The notes below the pieces were generated by a model, which saw only the letters and a program-made list of their open reading frames with translations, was not told the origin of the DNA and did no database searches. Below, one piece after another: positions 11,295 to 25,500 of a stretch of 64,000 nt of DNA (its first letter is position 1; every line of letters starts with the position of its first letter). The stretch comes from Litoditis marina (Eukaryota; Nematoda; Chromadorea; Rhabditida; Rhabditidae): the NCBI GenBank assembly GCA_964036275.1, contig OZ038433.1, forward strand, positions 52,841,902-52,905,901, written 5' to 3'. The position numbers were made by a program, and so were the translations under genes.

Positions 11295-14200
11295 ATGCGT
11301 CTTTCTCATCTGCGTGAGCGTGTCTTTCGGTTGAAGAATCTGCCTTCGGGCAGTCTGGATACCCAGTTGAGACGATGTCTGACCACCATGGACATAACAC
11401 TACTGGGCGTGGGACACATGATCGGCGCCGGGATCTATGTTCTAACAGGTACATTTCCTCATTGTATGAACAACTCATTTAAAGAACAGATGAAAGAAAG
11501 TCAACTGGGATCTTAAAAACGTCACTCCATCCTGAAGGTGCAACTCTCAGGGAGAGGAAAGTGATGTTCTGACAGCTTATTTGTATTTGAACATGATATG
11601 TTTGTGTTACTGGGTTTATTCATGTCTTTATGTATCGAAACATTTATATTTGTTATATCTAAAGTTCCATGAAGTGTCGTAAGTATTTATTTTCTTTGTT
11701 GAAATAAACTCACTGAACGGATCAAAAAATAACGAGGAAAAAGAGGAAAATTGATCGAGGCACTAGAGAATACCGTACACGCCATTGTTTATTTATTTAT
11801 TTATTTAATACGCTCGAGGCGCGCTAAATGAGAAAAAAAAACATACATGAAGAGAAATGCATACATAGGTTGATGTCTGATTAGCAAACTTGCATTGGGG
11901 CCAAATCAATATCAGTCGCACGAAGAGCAATATACAAACACAAACTACGTGACAATTGTGACAAATCTGTTGAATATTAGCCAAAAATATAGCCAAAACA
12001 GTAAATTATTGGTGAAGGCGGAATTGTGCATCTTACCTATAACTATTTTTACAACATATAAGACGCTCCAATCTAAATGGTTTCCATTTTAGATAATTTC
12101 TTGGAAAACCTCAAAATATTGTGCATCATCAGACTTGTCCGATATTTTTTCTGAAATGTCCAATTCTTCTAATTCTTGTGTCGCTCTCATTTGGAGCGCA
12201 GATAAAACTACCGAATATTTGTATGTTTCGAAATTCTCTGCCACAATTATTTTCCTTTCAGAACATTATAACACACGTTTTCGCAGTTGAAAACAGTGTG
12301 AAAAAATGTGCCCAAAAAATTGTAGTGTGAAAAATTGGGCCCATAAAATTGAAGTGTGAAAAATTGGGACACATTTGTTTCTCTAAAGAGAGGTACTTTG
12401 CACTTTGTATGTCTCTCGCGCGATAATGCTGTGATACTCTTTGACACAGCTCTCAATGATCCGTATCTTGTTATGGTTTCAAATCCTGCGGATCTGTCTC
12501 GCCTGTTCTTTCTCTGCGTCTCTTTTTCTAATTGGGCGATGCCCTCAATGCGCGCTCGTTTCTCTGCGTCTCATTGCTCTAATCGCCAATACTAGATACG
12601 GCGCAGTCAGGGGAGTATGGAAGGAAACATTAGTATCGCGCGAGTGGTTCAGTAATAACCTCTCTTGCTGGAACATGTACAATATTTGGAAAAGTGAAAA
12701 AATGTGCCCAAAAAATTGTAGTGTGAAAAATTGGGCCCAAAAAATTGAAGTGTGAAAAATTGTGCCCAAAAAATTGAAGTGTGAAAAATTGTGACACAAT
12801 TTTTTGAGAGATTTGTGAAAACTGCAATTTTTTGTGACACACTTTTTTTCAATTTCCTGAATCGGGACAAAGCGATTCGATCGTTTGGTTTTTAGTTTAA
12901 ACTTCAAATAAATGGGGACTACCCGATGTCCAATCAGAAATAATTTTAAAAAAGTGATAACTCTTCGATGGTTAAAAGTCTCATCCTAAAAATTTCATGA
13001 AATCACTAGGATTTCCTGATTTCCGAAACCATTTAGATTGGAGCGTCTTATATATTGTTTAACCTTATTGTACTTCTGATTGTTAATATTGTATTCATGT
13101 TTAAAACACTCAAACGTTTCAAGGTTCGGTGGTTCGCAATACGGCCGGTCCATCGATCGTGCTCTCATTTCTACTGGCCGGAGTAGCTTCTCTGCTCTCC
13201 GCCTTGTGCTATGCTGAATTCGGAGCGAGGTGAGCCATTGACTTTCTCCCACGCTTCTAATTGATGTGAAATAGCGCTTGGCGGGCTTTTATTGGTTCAC
13301 TGAAACATTATAGTAAGTGACAGAATCGTGGTTGTAGTTCGATCTCCAACACGAGTAGTTCACTGGCTGTGACCGAAAAACAACGCTTTCCAACTACAAA
13401 CACAGCCCGATAGGGCAACACACAGCCTAGGGCAACCCTTCTCACAACTAGAGAAAAAAAATAAGATAACGGGATACTTTTCATATTGTCTTAGTGTGGT
13501 TTACGGCAGAAAGTACATTTTGTTTCTCCAAAATGAACAGAACAAGCAGAATGAAGTGCTTGTTTTTGCCAAGAATTAAACCGGAAACAGTGAAAGGTTC
13601 ATACTCCTATATTCCATTTTTCGAAGATTCCAATTTTTAAAGATTTCCAAGAGCGGGCAGCGCGTACACGTATGCGTACGTGGGTGTTGGTGAACTGTGG
13701 GCCTTCATAATTGGATGGAACATCATTCTAGAGCACATGCTGGGAGCGGCGGGTGGGTTGGAATTTAAAAAAAGGTTTCGTGATTATTACTAAAATACAA
13801 AGTGAAAACAGCTGGATAATAGGGTATAAAATACTCTAAAAAAGGATTTACCTGTGTGAAGATAGGTTTTTGTCTGACGGCTTGTGGAATTGAACTAACT
13901 CTCTGTGTATTCTTTTGTGAGTTTTGAACATGTCTCGCTCTAAGATCGAACGAAATAGACTTTCTGAACTCCATCATGTTACATTATTGTTATTTGAGAC
14001 GGCAACTAATTTCTGTTCCGCCTCAGCACACAATACGACCAACATCCAGTTTTGATACAAATGTAATAAGACTATTTTATAGCTGTGGCGCGCTCCTGGT
14101 CTGGATATTTGGACTCTTTGTTGGGAAATGTGATTTCAAATACGACCATCGAACGAGTTGGAAGAATTAGTGTGAGTTCGGAGACCGAATACGATGGTTA

Positions 14201-17200
14201 ACGATAGTTTACTTCGTTGAAGAAAAAAATGAATAAATAAATGAAGAAAATTTGACATAGCAATAATTTTCCTGAATCCTACATTAGCTAGACTGGCACT
14301 TCATAGGCTTTTTCCGAGTATCACCACAAGAACAGGCACCGTAGCAAAGTCTCCTAAAAAGGTCAGCTCCAAGCTGAACTATCTGGACACTACCTGAATC
14401 AGGTTTGGGTCACCCGCACTATGCTTAAACACAGTAAGTTGGCAACTATGTGGCCAGACTGTGATCAGGTCCTCAATGAGGGTGAGCTCACCACTTTCAT
14501 GAGTTTGCTACAGTTCCAACTATATCGAACAGTTTAGTCTTCGGCTATACTTATACGCAGTAAGAAACATTGAAGTGAATTCTGAGTAAGGAGCAGCCGC
14601 GTTGATGTCTATGAAATCAATTCGTGCCTAACGTTATGTTTTTTCAGTCGTCGTCCTTTTTGGGTGATTATCCAGATATGGTCGCGTTTCTGCTGATTAT
14701 CGTTGTGGCAATTTTTGTTGGTCAGTTTGGTTCTCATACCTATTAGTGTATAATGTGAAAGGTCATTCCTCATGATTTTTTCCTCATGATTTTTTCCTCA
14801 TGATGAATTGCATGGGAAAGTCGTGAAACTGAAAAGTGTATCTGATCGTGTTACAATAAACATTGGAATAGAAATGAATAGAAATAGTGTCAAGCGGCAA
14901 AGAAGCAAACATGAATAATTGAACTGTAACATTGGCTTAGTTGTTTTATTAGCCTGTATATTGTCTTTTTTGTTCTCTATTTGCAGTATGAAACATTTTA
15001 AGTAATCTTGTTCAAGCAGTTTCTACTATTAAAAATTAAAAACTAACAAAACTAGACTGAATATATTTCTAGGTCTCGGTTCGAAAGCATCCACCAATTT
15101 CAACTCAATGTTCACTGTTCTGAACATGGGGGTAAGTATAAAATAGGCTTGGTGAAAAAAACTAACAGAAAACCCATATTTATTCATAGAAATGTCAACA
15201 AAACAAATTTCTAGACCACCACTTTGTGTACTGGATATCAATAAGTACTTCTTCTGCAACCTACAGACCTACTATCGTCAGGGAGTCTTTTTTGTACAAG
15301 GGTTTGGCCCTGAAGACACTAGTTATGTTGTGTTCTGATACAATTTTCGAATTCCACAGCTCAGATTTGGTCTTTATGTATGATCCCACAGGGTGCGTTG
15401 AGTTAGTGCGGGTCGATCCAGCTCTAAACTGTTGTGTTTGTAGCTCCGTCGCAATTCGGTCGTGTTTTTAGAATTAGGCTATACGCCTAGGTTGAACTAC
15501 AACTCATACACTGTCATTGCTTAGTGCGGCTCCACTAAGAGTAAAACGTGAGACGGCCGCGACAATGTCGTTGCCGTCTCAGTTTTAACTGTTGTTTATC
15601 AGCCTGTGTCTCCTCAAAACATATGCTATTTTCATGAATAAACTTGTCACGGCAGCGACATTGTCGTTGCCGTCTCAATTTCGACTCAGTCGGCGGGGGC
15701 CGAGTCAGTGAATTCTCAGAGCACACTTAATGAGCGTAAGTGCAGTATTTTCACGCTTCCATCTCACGTCCTCACATGTTTCAGGTGATTTTTGTTGTGG
15801 TAGGCTACGGTATAACCTATGCTGACTTCTCGCTCTGGACTGGAACTGACGAAAATGGAAATTCAAAGTTTGTTACAAATTCATTAATAGAAAAACTAGC
15901 GCATATTCAAGATTGCGTGATATAATCATACTGCCTGTAGTAATATAAAAAACTGACATTATATCTAACTATATTGCGATAGAACTTCTAGAAACTCACA
16001 AATTGAGGTCGATGAATCACATGAATAACACAAAAACAGATTATAACTCAATTTTAGGTTCTTCCCGTATGGTGTGAATGGAATGTTTGCTGGAGCTGCC
16101 TCCTGCTTCTTCGCTTATATTGGATTCGACGGTCTGGCAACGGCGGGGGAGGAGGCCAAAGGTATAGTTCTCGTCATTCTCACTAAGACTACAGTCGTGG
16201 CCAACGAAAAGGCGGAAGGGTACTGTGTATCTAACTTTCCAATGTGTACGCACGCATGTCTTGGGGTCCGAACGTTGCCGACTATGTTCCTTAATAGCGC
16301 AGTGGTTAGCGCCCTGCTGTGAATTTTTTGCTCGCAGGCTCGATTCCGGCGAAAGATTGTCATTCTGATCGGATTCGTTATAACAAAAAATGTTCGGCCT
16401 TTTCTGAGTCGTCGTCCGTTCTAGACTTGGGCAGTGTGCCAATGAGATTTTGAGAAGATTTTTATTAAAGACATAGGTTTCAAAAAATGTTTTAATTTTT
16501 TTGGAAAACCCGCACCATAGTGAATAACATTCTGGCATTTGACACGTTGAAGAAGCCCTAGTAATATACGGAAAACTATAAAGTGACATCCACACAAATA
16601 ATACATATATGTACAAAACAAATATAGATACCAAATATAATTTACGTGAATTTCATTCTTTAGAATGATAAATTTCATACACACTATTGTGAAAGACATA
16701 GCAAACACTGCGGAAACTACTATCACTGTGGTGTTTCATCGGCTTCTTATTAGAAATTGTCAATGTCAGATATCAGTAATTCTGCGCTATTTGAACCAAA
16801 TAAAAAATAGGATTGTAAAATAGTTACTTTTTTCTCGCAGATCCATCTCGCTCCATTCCGATCGCAACATTCGCTTCAATGTCAATTGTGACTCTGGCGT
16901 ATATCCTGATGTCCGCATCACTCACGTTGATGATCCCGTACACGCAGGTAAATGTTGCACTCAAACTACGCGTACGAAGTCTAATCGAAATACACGCAAG
17001 TAGACGTTGCAGCTCGATTACAATAGTGGGCGAATTTTCAGCTGAACTTAATTCTGTAGTGAATTGCGAAAATTACGTATCCCGTCTTATGTTCAAAGGT
17101 GTTCATAGGCAAAAAGAAGATTCAAAAACAAACAAAAAATGATATAACAATACTCAGTTGGTGATATTTGGGTTCAACTCAACGGTTACTACACTAACCA

Positions 17201-20200
17201 TTTGTTGTTCGAAAAATTAGTGGGTTTTCTCTATGCAATCCATAATTGACAATGTTCGAAAACAAAAAATTGGACCACAGACATAGTGGGATCGGTGAAA
17301 CTGTACCGCACTCAACTGAAACGTTTTTTTGATGTTTTTAAATATTGGAAGTAGTTTTCAACTAATGAATAATGCAGACAAGATAACCGAACAAAAAATC
17401 TAAAGACGTAAAAGTGACAACGACTATATTATGTTTCTTCAGGTTCATCCTACTGCTGCATTCTCCGATGCATTCGCTCTGAAAGGAGCCACAGTAGCGC
17501 GTTTTGCGGTTTCATTTGGAGCATTATGTGGCATGATGACCAGTTTGGTTAGTTCACTTGAATTCAGAACAGAACCCGGTGGGTTGCAAAATTCAAAGAC
17601 TTTTGCTCCTGGCCGGAATCGAACCTTCGAGCAAAACATTCATAACGTCCAGCTGACCACTGGGTTACAAGAGCTTGCTCTCGACGAGCAGAAACATCTG
17701 ATGCCTCACGTTTATTCAACTTCTCTCTACATCTACAGTTTGTTTTGAAGAATCCGCTCCGTTAAGATGTTTCGAGTATTTATCGGCTCAGAACTGACAG
17801 AATAAATGACACAACTGCGCTTATGAAAACATCGTACAGTGTCACGAACTGGTAGCAATAAAATGTCGTAAGAACAAAAGTGTTGCCCGGATGCCGTGCA
17901 TCGTATAATATGTCTACGGATTGTTCAGGTATATGTGGTCTACTCAAATGTTCCACCGTATTTCAGGTAGGTGGAATGTTTGCGTTGCCGCGTTGCGTCT
18001 ACGCGATGGCTGAGGATGGGCTACTTTTCAGTGGACTATCTCACATTAACGGAAAAACGCAGGTATATTTAATATTCATGTGAATGAACGTGAATAACTT
18101 GAAATAACACGGCAGGTTAGCTCGAACTTCTACAACACGATACGTATACGTGTACTTTGCTACAGAGTTTTCTATCTGTGATGCGGTCGAATCGCTCTCA
18201 AAAGTTATTTATTTAAATTATGCTAAAAAAATAACAAGACGTGTAAAAACAACGAAATGCTACCGAATTCCACCCAGATATACTTGGGCTATTATTTTCA
18301 AATAGAATTGATCGTGAGCATGGGTTGTATAGGTTTTGTATTAGTTTTTGTGAAAGGCGATTTCAGGTGCCCATCAACGCTATGGTTGTGTTCGGTTCAA
18401 TGACGGCGGTCATCGCACTGGTATTCGATATCGAGACATTGGTCGAGTTCTTGTCTATTGGTTCGTTTTTGTGCCTTTTCTATACGTACCTATGTTCTGA
18501 AACTTTTTCTTTCTCTGTTCTCTTTCCTCTTCTCTCTTTTTCTCTCTAACATATGCACATAATAATTGATCCATTCACATTAAAACTTAAACTTTTTCTT
18601 ATACTTTTTCGATCTTTCTTCTTTCTTATTTTCTTTTGCTTTCTCTCTTTCTCCCACTCTCTCCCAGTCTTTACTTCTCTATTTTTTCTTGCTGTCTCGA
18701 GAATAAGAAAAAACAATAAGCATTCATCATATTCGGTTTTAGATACTCTATCTGGCTTTCCTATGTGTTTTCGTAGAGAATTAGTGCTGAAACGTAATTG
18801 AAAAGTGAATCTATATCCTGATTAAGGCAATTGAGCGAAACATTAGGGTGCGCTGAACTACCAATCGCTGGACGAAACAGTACTCTTGTTATTGCAACAA
18901 CTATAGCCCTGTCTATCGATCCCGGGAGTATAATTATACTAGAAGTCAATTTAATAGTCACGTAAAATTAGCATTCTAATGAGCAACCGTTCACTTTGTC
19001 ATTGCAGGTTTCTGAGTTTTGCTGTGTTTATCATGCTTCACGTGACTCTGCAATTGACTAACAGTATAATGTGGTATAGGATCTTTTGAGAGCAACGGTG
19101 TATGTTGCTCTTTTGTAGTTTGATCCCGACAACTCCCAAGTAACAGCCTCTAAAGAATAAATAGAATAGAATATATTTATTCGCGATTCAACACGTGACT
19201 TTCCCCATTGTTGGATGTGTCACTGAAAAAAAAATTAGATGATGACAAGGGTATTGTGACCCTGTTACGCGCTCATAATGATTGATGCCTTATGAGATTG
19301 AACGACTCTGTCAGATCAAACCACAACAAAAGTGTATTCACTCTCTCCTCAGGAACTCTCATGGCCTACTCGATTGTCTCGGCGTGTGTGATCATCCTCA
19401 GATATCAACCAGCTCTGGAGGTAGATTCAGACGACAACACCTTCGATAACGGTTTGTTATTACCATTTTTTGAAACTAAACACTTTCTCCGTCCCAACTG
19501 TCTTGTCATCCGCGTATATTTAATCTTACACGCTCTCTCGTCTATTATATGGATGCAAAGTCCACTTACCTCGGTTTGCTCAATCCAATTGGCCATTCGC
19601 TGTTTTTGTTGATGAAATGAAAACTATACGTCCATTTTTCGACCAATTTTTTGTTTGACCTAGTATTTCGCTAAATTGCAACGAAATGTGATAAAAGTTC
19701 TTTGTTTTGCCATTTTTTCTCATCCTCCATATAGCAAGAAGTAAAAAAGAGAAAGAGAAGTAGAGGCTGTGAGAGATCAATCGGGTTTCACTATAGGGAT
19801 AACGAAATAACATTCCCCGAGAAAACTTTTTGAGAAAACAAAGTGAGATAGGGATATAAAAGTATTTATTTACGACAAATGTACTTCATTGGCCATAAGG
19901 TCAGATTGTTAAAAGTCAAAACTCAAAAGTCAAAATTAAAGCGGGACGGATTCTTTAAATTCGCCCCTTTCCTCTCTAAAACATCACAGTTCCACCTAGT
20001 ATCATGTAAATGTTTCAGGGGGTAAGCTGCGTGTCTCTATTCCTGGATGTCAGTATCTAAGTCGTCTGGATCCCGGTCATTCCATCTACTATGGACTGAG
20101 TGCAATGGTCATCGGTTTCATTGTTTTTGGACTATGTGTTAGCACAGGTATGTCTTATAGTTTTTGTTCAATAATATAACTTTACTCAAACATGATTTTT

Positions 20201-21778
20201 ACTTCTATTATGTCATTCGTAATTTTTGGTTGATTACGGTGGTATTATAAAAAAAGAGAGACAAATCGAGTAGGAAGGGAGCAAGAAGATAATGCGAAAA
20301 CTATCAACATTAAGGCTCGAACTTTTCTTGTGCAAGCGTAATTCTCTAAGGTCACTCAAGTGAAAAAGATGTATTTAAACCACAACAAACTTTTATGATT
20401 CAGTATTTTCCGAACTTTCACTACAAAACCAGAAATGACAATACCATATATGATTTTGAATGTTCAGTGTTCAGATCTTCATTTTCTGCTTATTTCAGAC
20501 CACATATCTTCAACCTATGGCGTATGGCTGACTTTACTATCTATTCTAATATCACTGGCAGCTTTCGTCTTCATCGCCTTACATCATCAGAATTCGGCGA
20601 GGCTGGACTTCAAGGTGAGTGTCATCTAAATTTGTTTTGCTACGGATACAGAAACTTTTTCTCTGGCATATGTTCCATACGCCCCAAATGATTAATGAGT
20701 GACAAAAATCAAGTTTCATTGGTTAGATAAAAAAGCGAAGGCTATTTCAATTTTTCTTGAATACTCATGCGAAACATGAGGCAAATCTTCCCCGTTTCTA
20801 CTGGTCAAATTTACGCTTTCATGCTACTGCCTGAAACTACAACTTTTGCCTGCTTTCCTTCAAAAATAACTAAGAGTTCCGACCGTTTTTAAAATTTCTA
20901 AAACCTTCGCTAAACATCTTCACCGAAATGTTTCATGAGTTCTTCATATTTGAGACCAAATTCTGAAACTGGTTTCGCTTGTAACACTCTTAAAAAAAAT
21001 TATGATGCCGTGTTCAACAATATACCGACACTCTGTTCCCGGTCAGCTTGTTCGGAACCTTGTGTTTGTTCTTCCCATCATGTCGAAATACAAGTTTCAC
21101 TAAGTAGAGCGCAAAGTTAAAGACGCAGCACAGAATATCAAACGGCATATAGCATGACTTTCAGGTACCATTCGTTCCCCTCCTACCAGCATTGAGTCTT
21201 CTGATTAATATACTCATGATGCTACACTTGGCTCCTATAACTTGGCTACGACTCGCAGTCTGGCTAGCCATCGGTCAGTTTGCCGCAATAAACATTCAGG
21301 CTTCAAGTACTTTCACGATTTCAAAGTAGTCGTGGACAAAAACATGTTATCTTTGTTTATTGAAATCGAAGATTATCGAAGTACAACTCCAAAGACGACT
21401 TCAAAAATACTTCTGTGAATTCTATGATAATATTCTGATACTCACTATGGATTACCAATAGTTAACGTAACTGCAGTTCAATTTTGTTGAGAAAAAACTG
21501 AGATTGAAAACGCGAACTAGTTTGATTTGTAAATAGTCTGTAACTATTATAAATCTAACAGCCAAAATTAGTTTCTAGGACAGTGCGAACTGGCATTGAG
21601 ATCAGTTGGTTCACTTTTTCACTTGCAATGTGGGTTAAAATAGATTCATTCAGGAATGGCGATATATTTCGGATACGGTATAAAACACAGCAAGGAAGAA
21701 GTCAAACACATGGAGAAACTTACCCATAGCAACACCTATGACTCGGTGGTCACTGCCAGTTCACTGGGAGAATCATAA
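11295..21778 (+). CDS. SLC7-family cationic amino acid transporter
   Basis: Seventeen exons with consistent phase give 585 aa: 11295-11448, 13124-13229, 13643-13752, 14083-14171, 14648-14720, 15073-15131, 15785-15867, 16058-16161, 16841-16947, 17443-17547, 17967-18062, 18367-18460, 19353-19451, 20019-20147, 20499-20614, 21165-21273, 21654-21778. It is a multi-pass plasma-membrane carrier of the CAT subfamily, moving Lys/Arg/ornithine in characterised members. Family signatures are visible: [15 protein letters not shown] and GAGIYVLTG (first helix), [14 protein letters not shown] with the functional Glu, [32 protein letters not shown]...GEEAK, and [17 protein letters not shown]. The C-terminal half keeps the CAT-specific extra helices ([15 protein letters not shown]). 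It is slightly shorter than vertebrate CATs, with a short tail. It converges on the minus-strand gene ending at 22557. AATAAA at 22396-22401 is a possible poly(A) signal. Confidence 0.95.
12057..13052. mobile_element. 996-bp TIR element in transporter intron 1
   Basis: The ends TATAAGACGCTCCAATCTAA and its inverse at 13033-13052 are near-perfect and extend over about 30 bp (through ATGGTTTC). The TATA edges suggest a TA target site. Inside are two clusters of a 29-bp tandem unit (GTGTGAAAAATTGGGCCCAA) at 12297-12372 and 12694-12850. The element at 22730-24068 shares the TATAAGACG terminus. No transposase frame seen. Confidence 0.8.
16288..16362 (+). repeat. tRNA-derived SINE head
   Basis: TAGCGCAGTGGTTAGCG (A-box-like) is followed about 30 bp later by TTTGCTCGCAGGCTCGATTCC (B-box-like). 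It matches the head at 6550-6613 and lies in transporter intron 8. It does not fold as a tRNA. Confidence 0.6.
17605..17685 (-). repeat. tRNA-derived SINE head, minus strand
   Basis: On the minus strand, CCCAGTGGTCAGCTGGACG is followed by TTTTGCTCGAAGGTTCGATT, the same A/B-box layout as the heads at 6550 and 16288. It lies in transporter intron 10. Confidence 0.55.
18935..19068 (+). mobile_element. MITE family A copy
   Basis: A full-length copy, from TATACTAGAAGTCAATTTAA to TTGACTAACAGTATA, in transporter intron 12. It is one of the best preserved in the window. Confidence 0.85.
19157..19300 (+). repeat. dispersed repeat family C copy
   Basis: AATAGAATATATTTATTCGC, TTGGATGTGTCACT and CTGTTACGCGCTCATAATGA occur in the same order as at 10061-10228. 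It ends about 50 bp before the acceptor of transporter exon 13. Confidence 0.8.
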
Positions 21779-22556
21779 TCGGAAAACTGGAAAACTGATT
21801 TTCTGCTATTTGGTGCCAATGTTTCAGCTAGCCAAGCCACACACATATTAATCTTCTTTCGTTATTCTTTTAAAGTGCATAACTATCCCGTTTTCATGAA
21901 ATCGTTTTTCCATTGTAGTTCAAATTTGTGAATATAATTCGGTTCCCATACAGTATCTATCTAGTCTGTGATCTACGTTTTTCTGTTCTCAGCATATTTC
22001 AATACGGTGTTATGTCTTCTCGCATTCAATCTGTCGTTTCACTATTAATTTAGGAAGTGTAATAACTATGATAAAGTATTAACAATTATTTTCTTCAGTT
22101 TTTCAGCTGTCTGTCTTTTTTCTTTTGTATTCAAGGCCATCACTCACTAAACATATAAATATGCAAAGTTTTTTCCGCCCATTTTCAGAACCTTTTCAAC
22201 ATCCAAAAAACTAAAGTTTATATACACTTGGAGGTATTTACAGAACATGAAATCATGTGTAACAATAATAAGAAGGAAGGTACAACTAACTAGGATGGAA
22301 AGGTGGAGACAAGCTGGAATTCGCAAAAAAAAAAATGTACAACAGTCATGGGCTATGTTTTTCACGAAACAGGAAGGTGTATATTCGATACTTGAAATAA
22401 ACTGCGTTACATCCGTGTAAAACGTGAAAACATGTGTGTACAGATAATAACACGTCAGGTTTCGCTGTCTACGAACATTGAGAGAGACTTGAGTTTTTCA
22501 TAAAGAACGCACCAACACCGTTTTTTCACATGAATGTTTTAGCGAGACTATACATT
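21779..22556. other. convergent 3' region
   Basis: This separates the transporter stop and the minus-strand gene's stop. No gene seen; AT-rich with AATAAA at 22396-22401. The two 3' UTRs probably share it and may overlap. Confidence 0.6.
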
Positions 22557-25500
22557 CTAGTGCATGATGAAGTGGGTGTGATCCACTGGTTTTCTGGAAG
22601 GAAGAATAGACCAAATGACGTCATTTAGGTTGGAAGTCGAGTCCTCGGCCAGCAGCCTGAAATAGTCCCAAGTTATGATGATAAACAAGGAGTGACATTC
22701 ATTCAGATGTAGTTTGATCTGCACTATGATATAAGACGCAGCCAAATAAAAATATTTTGAAAACCGCTTATTTCAGAAACTTGCACACGAAGTGAGGAAA
22801 TACTTCCATAAGTTGTCCTAATCCAGTGTCTGAGTAACATTTCACTGTATGGGCTCCCCCAGCATTTTATACCCGATTCGCACTTTGTATCTTGACAAAG
22901 TGTCCAGCCCGTGTTCCCCTCCGTGCAAGCGCACTTTGTACACGAATAAAGTGTGACTGTTGGTTCTAACGTTTACCAAAATATTGCAAGTGGGTCTCTG
23001 TTACTAAAAATTGTATTCAAATCAGTTAGAGAGGGGCTATGTTGACTAATGAAGTTATTATCTAGTTAATGTACATATTTTCAAACTATTCCACATCAAA
23101 ACAGCACTAATTGTGAGAATTTTGAAGTTCCTGCACTAAATTAAGAAATTTCACATTAAAATACATTGTATTAAATAATGTTTTTATCTATTTGAGTTTA
23201 AATCCGCTTATTTTCATTTCAAAAGTGCTAAATTACTGTTTTAATTAATGCACGCGCACGTAAGAAGGAGGCAGGCGCGGGCGAGGCAGGGCACCGCGCG
23301 CCTCTGCCATCGATCGATAATCGAATCTTTTCGAAACTGTCTGGCGCCCCGCCTTTCATTTAGCCGCCGCTACTCGCTCCAAATGACGGCCGTTTGGCCA
23401 CGCTGTCCCCTACCCACTGAATGCGCTAGTTTAAGAACTAAAAGAACTGACTTAATAAAGTTTGAATGACTTCTATCTCTCACACAATGGTAATTTACTC
23501 GGTACTAGGTTTTTTGAGAAAGTCTGACTGGAAACTAAACAATTGTGGAATTGTACGAGTAAAACTAATATAACAATAGAAAAGGAACTCAGTATGAATA
23601 GGAACTATGCATAATTATTCTATTGAAAATCAGTGCCGAAAAACTAGTGTGTTATATGGGATTCACCAAATTACTATTAATTGAAACATCATAAAAATTC
23701 AACAACCTCTGAATTAGGAAAAATGTTGAACAGTTTTCTAGAATCATTCATTTTACTGATATAATGTGTTTAACGTGCTTTTGAAATAAGAATTCTATTT
23801 TGAAGCATTATTTTGTGGTTGAATGGTTAAATTAGGATGGGACCCCCCGCCGACAGTTTGTCACTTGACAAACTGTTGGTTCACTCGAACCGACAGTTTG
23901 TACGTTGACAGACTAACAATTCTTCCACAGAAATCGCAGTTGGAGCGCGTTTTTGGGAAATAGAGTGTTACTGAGTAAGAAAAGTGGATGGGTATGAGAT
24001 CGTCACTTGGTGTGCAAGTTTCTGAAATAAGCGGTTTTCAAAATATTTTTAATTGGCTACGTCTTATATGACGGAATCAAAGTACAAAAATAGCGGTGTT
24101 GAGCTAGATGCAAATATACAGTATCAACCTTCTCTATTCTTAGCAAACTGGCTATTATGTGATTCACTCATCCGGAGAGACTAAAAATGTTTTAAAATAG
24201 AAACTTGTTTAGAACTCATATTCTATACGGATACGTGTAGTCAAACATAAGTTTTCCCATAAAATTTTTTTTCATAACACAGGTACGGTAAGGACACAGT
24301 CTTGAATACGTTTACCATTTCTTACTTACTTACTCACTTACTTATGCAAATTACCTGGAGAATTAGTGTAGCTACGAGCACAGCGCTCGTTTCAGTTCTA
24401 CATTAGGTGTACGTGAAACATTGATCTTGTCGCTGTGAATTAGGATGGGGTTTTCCGCGCATTAACATCGTTACGCTCTCATACGTCATAAGACCGTAGT
24501 AAATTAACTCGTGAGGCGGGGTTAATGAATGATCAAGCTCTATGCTGTTAGTCCATTGCACAGTCACGTGAAACATGTTAAACACGGAAGAACTCAGATC
24601 CGTACCATGACAAAATGCACGATTCCTCATTAGAAGGCAACTCTACGAGACTATTCAATTTACTTCTACTACACTAAACTTAGTATAATTGTAGAATAGA
24701 AGAACATGCGCAGTATAGTCGTTTTCATACCTAGGTAAGTTTCTACAGTATGAATGTGAAACTTTCAAAAAAAAATTTCCACCTTTCGTCAATTACCTCT
24801 ATGAAACAAATCTCCTTTACGACAGCGATGAATCAGGACAATACGGATAAATCCCATTATTTTGATTTGGAAAAGTTGATTATAGTCACCTAAAATCAAT
24901 AGTCACCTAAAGTTAGCATTCTAATGAGCCAGCGTGCACTTTGTCATCGCACGTTCCTGAGTTCTGCTGTGTTTTACATGTTTCACATGACTGCACAATT
25001 GACTAACAGTGTATAGGAACATAAAACTAACGCGTTGGCAGTATCCGCCTGTTCACTAGTAATTTCAGTGATACCAGCATCTTCGAGAAGGCCACGGATA
25101 CAGGAGAGAGAGTCGACGTCGGTTGAGGGGGAGATCAGAATCTGGAATGAAGTGTATACATAATTTTGATATAGTTTGTTATAGTTTCGTTACCTTATAT
25201 GTAGAAAAGGAATCAGAATCTGAAAAAAGTGTACACTCAATTTTAGCCATAGTTTTACCAATATATGAGTACCCAACCAAGGAAGTTTGAAACGCAATGT
25301 GTGATTGAAACTAATTAAAAGTTTCCTTAGATATAAAAACCAACAGAAAAAAAACGAACAAGGGTTACCGAATTTAAATAGTCACAAGTTAAATCGCAAG
25401 TTATCATTACAATCTGTTTAAGGCTTCATATCGAAGAGAAGGTTAGAGGTACCATATCTCTTAAGGGATTGCTTTTCTATTCTTTGTGATCAACGTACTA

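Larger units (their letters stand above)
13124..21164 (+). other. remaining transporter introns: content note
   Basis: Introns over 300 bp beyond intron 1 hold little that is recognisable, apart from these: a diverged family B repeat at 13333-13437, a tRNA-derived head at 16288-16362, an inverted one at 17605-17685, a CT-rich stretch at 18480-18700, a family A MITE at 18935-19068 and family C repeat at 19157-19300. Introns 4, 5, 6, 9, 13 and 15 show nothing I can name beyond scattered TGTTTCA motifs. Confidence 0.5.

Noticed and set aside
16041..16634. 197-codon minus-strand frame
   Set aside because: Antisense to transporter exon 8 and its intron, and it runs over a SINE head; not protein-like.
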